This document shows, one piece after another, positions 1-12,466 of a stretch of 64,000 bases of DNA. The notes beneath the pieces are model-generated. The model saw only the letters and a program-made list of their open reading frames with translations. It was not told the DNA's origin and did not search any database. Numbering within the stretch: the stretch's first letter is position 1; every line of letters starts with the position of its first letter. Source of the DNA: Microvelia longipes (Eukaryota > Arthropoda > Insecta > Hemiptera > Veliidae); the NCBI GenBank assembly GCA_018340805.1, contig JACMZG010000008.1, positions 54,840,840 to 54,904,839 on the forward strand, written 5' to 3'. The translations under genes were made by a program, and so were the position numbers.

Positions 1-120
1 ATATTTTAATGTTATTCAATCCCTTATTTTACACTTCTTTTCATAAAAATGTTTAAACATTATTATTCAGCAAAATCGATTGAAAAATATTTATAATCTA
101 TATTATATATGAAAAATAAG

Positions 121-905
121 TTGAAAATTTGGTAGCTTATAACTCCAAAACTACTTAAAGGATCTAGACTAAAGTTTAAACATAGGCTAATCATATATCA
201 GAAGGAGTCATAAAGTGTGTCAGATCTTGATCAAAGCTAAATAACAGTAGGGGATTAGTGTAAAAATTATTTTTAGAGCGCTTACAGCTCTGAATTTAAT
301 TGATAGATCTTCAATAAACTTTAAACTTAAAATGCTCATAGGTCTGAGTAGTCACCTTTTGAGTCTTATCTAGACCTGTTTGAAAATAATAAGGGATTAG
401 TGCAACACTAAATTTTTAGTGCTTACAGATTGGAATTTAATCGATGGATCTTGACTAAACTCTACACTTAAACGACTCATAGGTCATATTGACCATATTA
501 TATGTCTCAAATAATAACAGGGGATTAAAGTAAAAAAAATAAGTTTAAGACGCTTAAAGATTGGAATCTAATTAATGTATCTAAACTAATCTTTAAACAT
601 AGACTACTCATGGATCAAATGAACATATAGTATGACTTATCGAGAACCGTTGTTAAATAACCATAAGCAGTTAGTGTAAACAAAACAAATTTGAGTCTTC
701 TTGAAATTTTATCGATAGAGCTTGACTGAACTTTAAACTTAGAATCCTAATAAGTCAGAATGAACACACTTTATGCGTCATCGAGATCTTTTCTAGAATA
801 ATTTAGGGGTAAGTGTAAAAATGTTCAAAGCTAACAAATTGAATCTAAACGATGAATCTAGCCCTAACTCGATTATACCTCTGACTGTTCAAAATGAACT
901 CTAGT
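121..905. repeat. Decayed tandem array, ~140-bp unit
   Basis: About six diverged units. The recurring anchor gggattagtg (or a close variant) falls near 251, 393, 521, 667 and 807, giving spacings of 142, 128, 146 and 140 bases. Each unit repeats the same order of blocks: the anchor, a stretch like gcttacagattggaattta, a gatctagact-like block, a ctttaaacttag-like block, a ctcataggtc-like block and a tgaacatat-like block. No coding potential is seen. Unit length and decay suggest an old satellite or internal repeat of a larger element; I do not recognise the family. Confidence 0.75.
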
Positions 906-1204
906 TGAGTATAAAATAATATAAAAAATAAAATATGTATATTTGAAATAATACTATTTTCTATCAATTCATGGCCTATTTTGTTTATAATACTATTGTA
1001 TTCACGTTAAAACACACGGTTTAAGAATTACATTTCTGATCGTCAACTAATCGAAACAAGAAACTTACCAAGCAATCATAAACCACGGCTTGAGAATCGC
1101 CAGATAGACAAAAACATCTTAGACAAACCATTTTCTTGCTGTTAACAAATTTTATTTTTTGTATTCCTTAAAAGAATAATTAATAATTTATTGTTTGATA
1201 AACA

Positions 1205-1242
1205 CAATATTTGCCGAGCGAAGCACGGATATCACTGCTAGT
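1205..1242 (+). mobile_element. Possible Helitron 3' terminus
   Basis: A GC-rich hairpin (1214-1228, CCG-a-GC-gaa-GC-a-CGG) is followed nine bases later by CTAGT at 1238-1242. A hairpin about ten bases before a terminal CTRR next to a T is the known 3' signature of Helitrons. No RepHel coding sequence or 5' TC end was found, so the left limit is unknown. The short stem could occur by chance, though it is conspicuous in such AT-rich DNA. Confidence 0.4.
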
Positions 1243-2399
1243 AAAAATATAACTATTCAAAATAAATGATTTGAATATTGGATAAGCGTTCACTTAAAAA
1301 AAAATTAGGACTTGAATAAAAAATTAAACTCTTAGACCAAATTAGAAAAAATATAAACTGCAAAAAAGTTTTTTTTTTAACTTTTTCCTAACAAAGTTAA
1401 ATAGTTCAACCTTTTATTACTGTGTTAAAAGTTATTAACTAATAAATAATAATATAAATTTAATTATAAACTAATAAAAATACTGTAAATTTCAGGATTA
1501 GTTTATATATACTAAAGGGACAAGTAATTAGGCCATATAACTCCTCCTTATCCAGTATATACCTTTAAAACTATGATTATTAACTTAAAACATAAGATAA
1601 TTACTCGTAAAAGATAAAATAATAAATCTAAATTCTTTTCAATAGAATTCCTCAAGAAACGGACCTTGGCCCACTGCTATTGATTTTACACAATCATTAA
1701 ACATTAACAAAATTAGAAATGAAAAATAAAAGAAGTAAGTATACCCGCATAAAAATGAAAGAATAATAGCGTCACGTCATGGTTCGTGTGCTCAAATGCT
1801 ATGAACTTTCTATGTACTTAATAGCGACGTAATAACCAAGTTCTAATCATTTAAATTTTATAATATTAATCAAATTCTCTTTTTTTACTGTATTTTGCAT
1901 GACAAGAAGTAAAATAGTACTAGAAAGTCAAACACAATTAATTCAACAATGGTGTTAGTGAATAAATTACTTCATGAATATTAAACTGAAATTTAGTTAT
2001 GAGGTTTGAATATATTATCATAATGATGAAAAATTAAGTGTAAATGCGAGGTATGGATTTAAATAAATAATACTTTTAAAATTTCATCTTGAGGTGAGAA
2101 AACATGGCGTCAGACAAGCATTATTTTATATAAATTTGCATGATATAAAGAAAACATATAAAGGCAAATATTTTTTAAACCTCTTTTGCAAACAGTTATA
2201 ATTGCAATGTTTCGACCATATATTGCGTTTTACCAAAATAAACATGGAAAAAAGCATGGTATGAATAGAGATCACCAACAATGTTTCATATAACCGTAGA
2301 GGTATTATTACAGAGAGAGTCCTCAAGGTTAAATTTTAAAAACAATAAAAAGTAACCTAAACATAAATATAATCAAATACAGTTAAGATATAGTAATGA
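1243..2399. other. AT-rich non-coding stretch
   Basis: No ORF with credible composition, no RNA gene and no terminal repeats were seen. The small open frame on the minus strand around 2126-2326 has no recognisable domain. Confidence 0.6.
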
Positions 2400-2684
2400 T
2401 ATAGTAGAAATAAACAGTAAATCATATAGTAGAAATAAACAGTAAACTATAGAGTTGAAATAAACTGTAAATCATATAGTAGAAATAAACAGTAAATTAT
2501 ATAGTAGAAAATAAACAGTAAACTATATTTGAAATAAACAGTAAATTATATAGTAGAAATAAACAGTAAATTATGTAGTAGAAAATAAACAGTAAACTAT
2601 ATAGTAGAAATAAACAGTAAATTATATAGTACAAAATAAACAGTAAACTATATTTGAAATAAACAGTTAATCAAATAGTAGAAC
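2400..2684. repeat. Minisatellite, 25-27 bp unit, ~11 copies
   Basis: Eleven units built on tagtagaaataaacagtaaa. Units differ by alternation of a short variant (tatttgaaataaacagt) and a longer one (tagtagaaaataaacagt). The variant order partly repeats, near 2521-2545 and 2641-2665, which suggests a higher-order period of about five units (~120 bases). Confidence 0.9.
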
Positions 2685-2694
2685 TCTTATAAAG

Positions 2695-2945
2695 CACAAA
2701 AAAGTGGGAGCGGGGTACCTCAGAACCCATCATACCGGTACTCATCATATCGGTTAGCTACGCTCATCTTGATTTGTACTAATTTTGAACTCTTGATTTT
2801 GAAATACTCTGGGAGTTACGATGATAACAAGCACACACACATACAGATACAAAACTTATTGAAAACCACTTGGGGGCCCTTAAAAACCAGACACGGATAA
2901 TTCAGGAGACATCCCAGTTTCCGAATAAGGAAAAGTAACAATTAT
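2695..2945 (-). repeat. 5S-block repeat, copy 1 (internally deleted)
   Basis: The left edge (after a run of A) carries the family's gcggggtacctcagaac end and the stem half agctacgctcatc. The right part holds the family's tacgatgataacaagcacac microsatellite-like block and the terminal ggaaaagtaac. The central part with the 5S-like block is missing. Read on the minus strand to match the copies at 54.5 and 61.8 kb. Confidence 0.65.
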
Positions 2946-3494
2946 TTAATAAAACTACCCATAGTAAAATAAACTCGTTCATCCAAGGTGATACAAACAT
3001 TGCGGACTTCAACGTTTCCTTTAAATGAATAAAACAGAAAAGAAAATAACTAAGAAAGAAAATCCTGTACGGTATAAATTGTCAACGTATAGCTTTGAGA
3101 GTTAAGCTGTTAAACACACAAGAAACACTGGAACCTGTCCAAAACATACAATTACCAAGTTTTCTCTATTTTCACAGTCAGTAGTTTTGTAGTGACTGAC
3201 GTAAATGTCCTAGTTTCTCTGACAATAAATAAACTTTAGTACCTAAGTAAACTCACCAGCAAATCTAGGTTTCACTATAAAACCATTGTCATCCATGGTC
3301 TAAAAAACCACTTATTTAGTCAAATTTGAGACAGTAATACTTTTAAGTACTCAACGTTTGTTTATAAAATTAAGTAAGCGCTTAACTAACTTACTTAATA
3401 CTTCACCGGATAATCAACACATGCTCTGTGGGTTGAGCTATAGGTAATGATTCACTTATCACGCTTTAAGTAAGCGCTATAAAACAAAGTACAA
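2946..3494. other. AT-rich non-coding stretch
   Basis: Nothing coding. The block taagtaagcgct occurs twice, about 95 bases apart (near 3371 and 3467), with no further structure recognised. Confidence 0.5.
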
Positions 3495-3513
3495 ATATAT
3501 ATATATATATATA

Positions 3514-3561
<48 letters not shown>
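3495..3561. repeat. (TA)n microsatellite
   Basis: Nearly pure TA dinucleotides with one aatatta interruption. Confidence 0.95.
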
Positions 3562-3564
<3 letters not shown>

Positions 3565-4836
3565 GTGTAACGCTGTATATGATAGAAATTGTTAGAAATT
3601 TATGAAAGTAATTTTAAACATAATTTGCAAAAAATTGAGGTACCCCTTTGCTATTCTGTTTCAAACCGTTTAGCATAGATTGACCCCAACTCAGGTCGGT
3701 AACGGGCGTGAGACACAGAGACTTGTGTACTCACCAAGTATTCCTGATAACCATATAATAACTGATACTCCAGCCCGTTATCAAATGTATGCATAAGACG
3801 CCAGGTTCTGTTAAGGGAAAAGAATTAACTAGAAGAAGATTTAAAAAAGATTGGAAACGGATGCACCAGATGGGATTTGATTGCATATGAAATAAAAGTA
3901 CCTACCGTGTACCGTCTTACACGGACCTAAAATTACTACCAGGCAAATTAAAAATGTTGAATGAATTAAAAGGTGAGAAAAGAAGTAATGAAAAGATCAT
4001 CTGGTTTACAAGCAGCAGGTTGATGTACTAGGAGGTAAGAAAATCAGAACCTCTGCATGCCTACCATTTCTTTTAACTTCAGCTATTATAAACATAAGAT
4101 AATAAAGCAGAAACGTTATAGTCAAACCAGACAATTTGAGAGTCTTCTTAAAAATTAAGTATTTCCGGACAACACACAATGACCCTCAAATCTGGCATCC
4201 ATGTTTGGTAGATTAGTTGAAGACTGTTAACTTAATACTAGGTCTGAAAATAACTAAATCTTCTAAACTCCACTTACACTAGTGTCCTATCTAATGAATC
4301 GACAGAAAGTGTAAACTAACTATACCATACAACTACCAAAACTTAGCCACCTATAACTACCCTATAACTATAACTTCGACCTATGACCCTAGGCTCTCAA
4401 ATTAGCCAACCTAACTAATAAAGCAAAAGGTAAACGTTCAAAATAGAACCAATGGAAACAATAAAGACGATTATAAAACATAAAAGAAAATATTAAAGAA
4501 AAATAAACTCATATAAAATAAAAAATACAACCTAAATAATTTTCCCTCAATTCACAAAGTGAATTGGCACCATAATTCTAAAATAACACCAACAAATTTA
4601 ATTCTATAATTAAATAATCAACAGTGTTATAGCCAACAAATACATTTTAAAACGATTTCGCTGTTATTTTTTCTGCAGTCGGCACTTTACCTTAATAAAT
4701 CGCTCACATCAACTAGATATGTTATTTTTAGCCACAAATTTAGTATCGTTGGAAGCTTAAGAAATTTCTCTAACATTAAAGCCAATAATAAGTTTAATAT
4801 TCCATAAAATATGCTCTAAATTCTTAGTCACAGGTC
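3562..4836. other. Non-coding stretch
   Basis: Slightly richer in GC near 3640-3830 (inverted CGGTAACGGGC-like and GCCCGTTATC-like blocks at about 3695 and 3773), otherwise featureless. No gene supported. Confidence 0.5.
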
Positions 4837-5340
4837 AAAAAATCGGATACGGGGTACCTCGGAACTTTTCATCATTACATCGGATTCGCTACGCTCATCT
4901 TCTCTACTTAGGACTCGCTTCGCTCCTCAGAACATAAAATTCGTTAAATGTATACTGTATAACCTCTTCGGACTCGCTTTGCTCGTCCTCAGATAGTAAA
5001 TACAACCGTTTCATTTTTAGAGGTCACCTATCTATGCACTGATCATGCATAATGCTGCTTAATTTTTGTGATAAAAAAATTATAGAAATACTTGTCATAT
5101 TAAAACGAAACTTAGTGTACTTATATAATACGTAATGGCATACACTTATACCCAATTTCAACTCCATTAGATCATTGTCTGATTTTGACAATTTTAAAAA
5201 CAAACGCACACAAGTCATTTGATAAAATTTAAACTATTGCTGATAATAAGATGAAACTTAGCACATATGTTAGTCTTATACATGGCTACATGCGTTTTAA
5301 ATCTCAATCGGATCGCATCATTTTTCCGCATTTTATGAAT
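4837..5340 (-). repeat. 5S-block repeat, copy 2
   Basis: On the minus strand this reads in the family order. A block containing gcacatatgttagtcttata comes first, then aagtttcgttttaatatgac, then the 5S-like block (5066 down to 5019, with aattaagcagcatt and taggtgacct). GCGAAGC/GCGTAGC-type stems follow, and the copy ends ccgaggtaccccgtatccga plus a run of T (plus-strand A run at 4837-4842). It has two copies of the GGAC stem (4911-4928 and 4969-4987), so part of the tail is duplicated. Confidence 0.75.
5019..5066 (-). promoter_or_regulatory. 5S rRNA-like internal control region
   Basis: On the minus strand the block contains aattaagcagcatt (box A-like), a gatcagtgca segment (intermediate element-like) and taggtgacct (box C-like), in the order and approximate spacing of the TFIIIA-binding region of eukaryotic 5S rRNA genes. 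The copy is diverged and may not be functional. Confidence 0.5.
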
Positions 5341-5627
5341 TTTTGTCATGTGTTACAAAATGTAAGCAAACCTACAGGTTGTTTGGTTTCCGAGAAAATT
5401 TCTACGATTATTACTTTTTTAATCAATAGTCATAACCTAACTTCTTTATTTGTTGGGCTCTTGAGTAATTTTCATTTTAAGTTCCAAAACATCCGTAAAA
5501 TACTTGATAATAAGATAAATATTTTTTATCTTTTTTATAATCAGGTTTATAATCGAATTAACCTGGCTTGGTTTATATTATTTGTTTTATCGCGCCTTAT
5601 AGCAAAGTAAAAAAAAAAATAGTGAAA

Positions 5628-5719
5628 AACAAATAGGAGAAACATGCAATACTTAAGAAATAGCTCTAGTATTAGAGGTGGAGCTATTTTTTAAGCATTA
5701 GATGTTACTCCTATTTGTT
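5628..5719. other. 92-nt imperfect hairpin (pre-miRNA-sized)
   Basis: A left arm beginning aacaaataggag and ending aaatagctc (5628-5666) pairs with the right arm 5681-5719 over about 39 positions with roughly five mismatches. The loop is the 14 bases 5667-5680. Arm length, loop size and scattered mismatches fit a microRNA precursor. A small MITE or decayed palindrome fits equally well; no expression evidence can be seen here. Confidence 0.45.
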
Positions 5720-6990
5720 ACCCACTAATGAGCTACATGGCGGGATAAAATGCATTACGTAATCAAACCAAACAATCTAGGTTAATTTATTTATTAACTA
5801 ATTAATCTTATTTTCAAGAATTTGTTTACTTAAAATGAATATATATGCATTTGATTTAAGCTCATAAATATCGTATCCTCAGATAATATAAAAGCGTTGT
5901 GGAAAATTACACGATTGAGAAAACTACTATCGATAAATTAAGATTATGTGTTCATTTAGTATATTAGGCTAATTTATTTATTGCTTTTAATTTTCTAGTG
6001 TCAGTAAAAGTATAAAAACGAGAGACGTCCCAACGGGACTTAAAACGACTTTACTTTACAGTCTAAACAACTAAGTTCAATATTTATTTTAACACATTTT
6101 CACATCGATCGCTAGCAATTCTTTATCAGATAGACATTAAGTTAAACAATTAATTTAAACAAAAAAACCAACTTGAAATTACCTCTACAAGAATTTAATT
6201 AATAATTCATTAGTTTATTTTAAAGGAGAAGTTGTCTCGTTAGTAGCATAGCAGCTTTAAAGCAAAAGGGGAGGATGTTAAAAAGAATTTTAAAGGTATC
6301 CGTTGCCGGAGCTATTGAGTAAAAGGTATAATTTACGAGCTTTATCTAGCGAAATCCTTGATCCGTACAGCTCCAAAATCCCTCTATATAGTCAATAGAG
6401 CGCTAATTTATAATCTTACTTCGCTCTTACCCTCATTTTTAAGAGTTAGAGTTTTAAAAGAGGAGACGGAGTTTTTAAAGCTTCCTCTTATCCTTTAAGA
6501 AACAACAGGTTAAAAGTTTAACATTATCTTTGCTTACACATAAAAGCTTTATACATAAAGCCTCCAGCAACATAAGTAATGATCAATAAAGCTTTACTAA
6601 GAACTTTTCGGAAACTTTAACTGCTTTATAGTATTTAGCTTTAAAGTTTTTTTTAAAAAAAAAAAGGCTTAAAAAGAACAATAGAATGATAACAAAAATC
6701 ATAATCTGTAGGAACTGAGAAAAACAAAAATACCAAACAATGCCAAGGAATTAAGAACAAAAGAGTTTGGAAAAGTTAAAAAACATTAACGGTTCATAAA
6801 AATTAATGCTGTGTAAAGTTACAATAAAAGCAAGGTTAAATGATTTGATAGTTCAAAACACAAATACAAGGGTTTCTATGAAACATTAAAAATCATAACA
6901 ATTGGTAAATTTTTGATTGTTAGGTTATTACACGATAAAGAAGTGTAATAACCCAGTGTCACTCGTAAGTATTTTTTTTAAATGACTTTG
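5720..6990. other. AT-rich non-coding stretch
   Basis: No gene, terminal repeat or RNA recognised. Confidence 0.5.
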
Positions 6991-7340
6991 CAAAGTTTAG
7001 TCATATGGAATATAAAAACCAATACGTCCCTCCTCTTTAAAACATTTAGACCCAGATGTCTGATTTAGAAGCCAACTTGGGTCTATGGCATGGAAGTCTG
7101 GGGTAGCACCAAACCCTCCAATTCCCTTAGACTTTAAACACTCCAATCTAAAATCCTTAAAACAAGCACAAATGCTCCCTTTTATGTTTCCAATCAAACC
7201 CTACACAATGATCTCAAAGTACCCTTTGTCCGCGACTTATGCCGATCCCGTTATCAATTCTTATCTGATCACTAGAATCCATTTGTTCTGGCTCTTTCCT
7301 CTCCAACCATTCCAGACAATCCTCCTAGGCGGCTGACGAG
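6991..7340. other. Unclassified GC-richer segment open on both strands
   Basis: Base composition is clearly richer in GC than its surroundings, and short frames stay open on both strands (minus 6997-7197, plus 7085-7336). The minus frame reads like translated repeat rather than a known domain. It may be a fragment of a transposable element; I do not recognise which. Confidence 0.25.
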
Positions 7341-10300
7341 ACAGTGGACGAGAGACCTCTTAGTACTTGAACTAAATTTAAATTTTAAGTACTATCAATT
7401 TTTAAGTTAATTTCTATTTCTCTTAGATTCAATGGTCTTTAAAACTGGACGCTATGGAGAGATAGCAATGGATATTTCCTCCTTCTATGTTATGATATAA
7501 TATAACTCATAACTTAAGTACTAATAACAAGTTATCGTACTTAAGTAAATAAAATAAAGAAATAAAAAAATGTCTGTAAACTGGGTGAATTTCTTTTGGT
7601 TGCTGTTATTTTCAGCAATTCAGTTCTTGCTCTGATTTTTATTTACACCTCACAGTCTGAATAATACTACTACTTGTTTGTCAATTGTCTTGGATTTATA
7701 AAAGGACAAGTATCTGTTTAACAGGTGCAACAAAACTACTTCCTCTTGCTAAATCAGTTCTGTCTTACACTTTGGGTACTAACACAGGGCTCAGTTTATG
7801 CTAACTTTTAACATTTGCAGCGCATTTCCATCGAAAACTCTAAGAAAATTGACAATTAACTAAAAGTATTACTGTTAAAGCAATGAACATAAATCGAAAA
7901 ATTGACCACGAACTAAATTCGATGCAAAAACTAGTGTTCCACAGGAAATTTAGTAATTAGTGTGAAATTATAAAGTAAAAAAAGTTTAAATATAACGATA
8001 ACAAATTATCGCCGATACCACTATTTTGAACCAGGGCTCAATTTTTTGGGGGGTATCTCACCCTAATAGAAATTTCTAAATTCACTAAAGCAGTTTATTA
8101 AAAATGAGAATTAGCAGCTTTAGAGCATTGCTTTTGACCAAGTTTATCTACAGTGACGACGGGTTGAGTTTATGCGTCCCACAGACTATCCGATTACACT
8201 TAAATCTTACGATAGTCTGTTAAAGCACCGCTGTTAATTGATTGGCCTAATTGATGAAAAAATTATTGCTAAAAACCAATTTTGCTAATTTGTAAATATT
8301 CCAGTAAAGTATTTTATAGAATCTAGCATCAACATTTCAACGTAAATCTTATCAGAAACTAACTTTGAAAACTTTTAAAAATTAATAAACAAGCTAGTAA
8401 TAGATAACTTTATAAACTTTAAATCTACTATTTAGCTAAACACAATAGAACAGTTATTTTATTTAGGCAAAAAACGTAATCCCTCTTGTTATTTTAAGTA
8501 CTAACAGGCTATTAATGGTCCTTGCCCAGCCCTATGCAACTTGAATAATGATGAGAGTAAAGTAAAGACGAAGAGGAAGGATAGCATAAAGCTGTAGAAG
8601 AGTCAACGACCTATCTTGACATTCAAAAACCCAACAACCTAAAATACAACTTGAAAATAAAAGATTTATTTTTTACTTAAAATAGAACAGAAAATGGAAG
8701 AAATAAGGTAAAATAGTTTCTAGAGTTAAAAATAGAAAAGAAAATGAGTTAAAGATGTAGAATTTGAACTAGTTTGAATTCAAAACTGCAATCCGTGTAC
8801 CACTGTTTACTTTATTCCGTTAAAATTAACGACTAAAGAAGAGGCACAAGTTAGAATAACCACAAAGTCTAACCCCAGTGGTGAAGCCGAGGAAGTCAAG
8901 TACTGCGAGGGTGTGATGAATGTTTCCTCCAAAAAATTACATAAGTACATGAAAATGATCACCGATCACTTTGTTTAACGAATTAAGTATTTTTCAGCAT
9001 TGAGTCATGTCTTAAGGTTTATACTTTAAAAAGTTCACAACAAAGGATTTTGTCGATTTTTATGGCATTCTCAACTAATACCTAAACTTTTTTAATATCG
9101 AATAATGTTATCTTATAGAGTGAGTTTTATATTTGTTTGGTAAAAAGTGCGATTTAATTATTTTAGCGTAACGTATCACATCATAATTATGTCCCAACAA
9201 CTCTGTTATCCTTATTTAAATACTGTAAGAGATAATAAGTAATATATTGCTATAGCCACTTAACAAATCAGGTAAAAAGAGTTCATAATTATTTGCAAGA
9301 GAGAAAAAATACATGCGTTTTTGAGTAAGCAAATGATAAAGAATTAGTAGTACCAACATATTTGTTGTTTTATATATTTATCAAGGCTGGTATTTGTATT
9401 CATCAAATTTCTATAATAAAAAAAATTATCAGTAGAATTTAACAAAAACTGTTGTTTAATTTTAATATTAAAGCATAAAACTAGAAGTAACTAACAAGCG
9501 TTTATCAGCTTATTCCCATCATGGAAGTGGAGGGGAGAATAAGCAAGGATCAATGTTGGAAGGTTTACCTCATCAAAACAACAATATTCAGCGTTTTCAG
9601 AGCGCTAGAATTGACAAAAACTATATATCGCATACAATAATTTAGTTGATCATTTTAAGGTGCTATGGGTTTCACAAAGAATTCATTAATTTCTTTATTT
9701 AAATGCCGAAGGGTAAGGTAAGATTAAAAATTCAATGTACAGATCATATATCAATAAAGGTAAAGAAATAAGTATGGATAAGCTAATTTTTACAAAACGG
9801 GTAAAGAAAACTCCTGTCAATTAGTATAAAAAAAGTAACAATAGCTAGAAAACTCAAATCCAAACAACGACAATGATAAGGGATTTAATCTAAAGCTAGC
9901 TTTATAGATATGAACCAATCACATGTAATGAATGAATCATATCTAAAAAGTTAACCACCTAAAACTGATTATTAAAAGCTTTTTTGGAGCGTTAAGGAAA
10001 TTCACAGAACAAGCAATGTTTGTTAAAATTCAACAGTTTGTTTGTAAATTTTGATAACAAGTTTAACTCAAGTGGCTTATTATGAATATATTTTTACATG
10101 CAAAATAAGGTGTAAATCTATGTTTACTTTCAATTCAGTGCAATGCAACAGCAGACGATAATAGAGTAAAATAATGTGGTAAAAATAGCATCAAGTGAGA
10201 GTAGAAAATCTCGTACAACAAAACCAAGCAGTTTGTTTATACTCATGGGGTCAATGAAGTGGATAAAGTATAAATTAGAATACAATTACCTTTGTTAAAA

Positions 10301-10520
10301 CGTACTATTCAAACTACGAACTGGTTTATGTTTAGTATATTTATACTTTCCTTCACAATAATATCAAAAACCTTTATTTTTTCGGAAGTAAAGAACGGGA
10401 ATGAGTTTTAATTTGTGTAAAGCTTTTTGTAAAGCTACTATAAAACTTTTAACGCAAAATCCTTTTTATAAGATAGTATAAATGCAATTAGGCTGTAAAA
10501 GCTAGTTTTTTCTTAACAGG
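7341..10520. other. Long AT-rich non-coding stretch
   Basis: About 3.2 kb with no ORF of note, no tandem array and no clear inverted termini. Confidence 0.55.
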
Positions 10521-10609
<89 letters not shown>

Positions 10610-10801
10610 TATATTAATATATATATATTATATATATTATTATAATAATAATATATATATATATATTAAATATATATATTATATAATACGTTTTTATTGT
10701 AAGTTTTCTTAATGTTTCTATATATTTCTTTATAATTAAGTATATATATATATATATACATATATGTATATACACATATACATAGACACATGCATATATA
10801 T
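10521..10801. repeat. Compound (TA)n tract
   Basis: Two long TA blocks with taatata interruptions, then a short unique patch (about 10687-10738), then TA/CATA repeats leading into the element at 10813. Confidence 0.9.
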
Positions 10802-10812
10802 GTATATGCCTA

Positions 10813-11776
10813 CAGGGTGGTCCAGCTAAGGAGGACAAGACCTTTTTCTCGGAAACTATAACAGCTAGAAGGATCGGCTTTCGGTGTTGGATTCAGTGTA
10901 ATAGTGAGCAGACGAGAAATCCGTTTTCGGGCGGGCTTCGCGCTGGTCATAGAGATGTTAATGCTAACTTTTTTTTAATTTTATAGTTAGGTATAGGGAC
11001 GTTTTTTTCTTCTTTTAAGAATCATAAATAAGAAAGATTAGTGAAGACCGCATCAACATCAGACAATTTTTCACCGAGCTATGATGAAAAATCATTTTTT
11101 TTATATTAGGCTCACTTTTACGCCATTTTGGATGATGTTGCATTAAATAAAATTTATAATACGAACATATTTTTAAACTAGAAACATTGTTTTAATGAAA
11201 AATGTCAAAAGTTTCAATTCTAACCTCTGTTGTAGGTGTAAAACAGTCGTTAAACATTACAAAAACAAAAAAAATATGGTTTTTGCTAAGATAGCTTGAA
11301 AAGTAAGATAGGGAGCTACTGTTTTTATGGTTTGTACAGTTAGCCAACATAAGTAGCAATTAAATGAGTCCAATTTTAACAAATTAGCTTCTCAATTTCA
11401 AAAGTAATTACAAAAAAATCTCTTAAAATTGCCAAAAAGGAAACATTTTTTTATCGTTTACCACCCAATTGTTGATATCTAATGTAACTGAAACGTTATC
11501 ATACCATGTGATCTTTATTGTAGCTTGTATGAGGATTCCAGAACGCGTAAAAACACTTATTTTTGTTCATTGGTTGTGGAGAAATTACTATGGTGATTAT
11601 CGTCAATCGTAGAATACAAATTAGAGGTACCTCGCAAAAACCAAGTAAAATCTTATATAAACGTTTTTAAAACATTGAGTTTAAAAAAAACTACTTCGTT
11701 TCTGGGGGTGAAGGACCAATAAATAGCAAATCACTCAACTAGTATGTAAAGTGATATTTTATTGCTGTGGAAATTT
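10813..11776 (+). mobile_element. Mariner-like non-autonomous element, cagggtggtcc type
   Basis: Begins TA-CAGGGTGGTCCAGCTAAG directly after a TA-rich tract and matches the elements at 22910 and 27261 along its length. Shared landmarks are the ggacaagacc block near 10834, gtccaattttaacaaatt near 11370, and the closing block with ggaccaataaatagcaaatc and ctgtggaaattt. Homology stops at 11776. No matching right terminus was found, so the copy is incomplete or its far arm is lost. The relic transposase downstream of the 27261 copy suggests Tc1/mariner ancestry, consistent with TA targets. Confidence 0.7.
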
Positions 11777-12280
11777 AGAACGTGATCCCTTGTTTTAAGC
11801 CCATTTTAAACCTCAGATATTACTTTGATGCCATATCGGTTATAACTTGTGTCGATATGAAGTAATTTTTTTACAAACAATAGAATCCATAGCTTTTTTA
11901 ACATCTCGCCAAATTTTTGTTCCAATTCGAAAAAGCGTTATATTACATCACTTGAATACAACAGTAGAAACATTCTTAGTACTACAGGCGACGAAGTCAT
12001 AATTTATTATTTTACTGATTGTGTCACTTAAGATAATCCGATTAAGCTGAAATCAGTTTTATCGTTTTAGAACACTCACTATGTTTGCGGTGTTGTTGCA
12101 GAGCTCACTCCAGTCTGCGGGAATTTCTGACTTTCTGAAATATTGCGCTAACTAAGGCGAAAGAAGAGGTAGAGGATCACTTTTTTTTAATTACTTCTCT
12201 ACCCTGTAGCACTACTGAACCCAACAAATATTGTGCAAGTGATCCACAGTGGCGATTCCATAATTGGTGTATACACGCAA
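11777..12280. other. Unclassified sequence after the mariner-like copy
   Basis: Moderately GC-richer than average. A minus-strand frame (around 12177-12428) is open, but half of it is translated (TA)n. No domain recognised. Confidence 0.35.
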
Positions 12281-12281
12281 A

Positions 12282-12362
<81 letters not shown>

Positions 12363-12363
12363 G
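12281..12363. repeat. (TA)n microsatellite
   Basis: TA repeats with three tatta-type interruptions. Confidence 0.95.
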
Positions 12364-12409
12364 CGTAAAAATGTATTTATACATGACGTTCGTACCGCTT
12401 TTTCTTTGA

Positions 12410-12466
12410 TGGAAAGAATACTTTTCATACATACGCAGCTACGGTGTATATGAGGAAAAGTAAAAC
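12410..12466 (-). repeat. 5S-block repeat, terminal fragment
   Basis: The string ending gtatatgaggaaaagtaaaa, preceded by aatacttttcatacat, matches the distal terminus of the 5S-block repeat as seen at 50610-50653 and 33775-33792. Only this end is present. Confidence 0.5.

Noticed and set aside
5251..5610. 119-codon plus-strand frame
   Set aside because: Starts inside a minus-strand 5S-block repeat, has no recognisable domain and an F/N/I-rich AT-driven composition; I cannot support it as a gene.
10614..10838. Minus-strand open frame of 74 codons
   Set aside because: Almost entirely translated (TA)n, giving an I/Y/Y/I pattern; not a gene.
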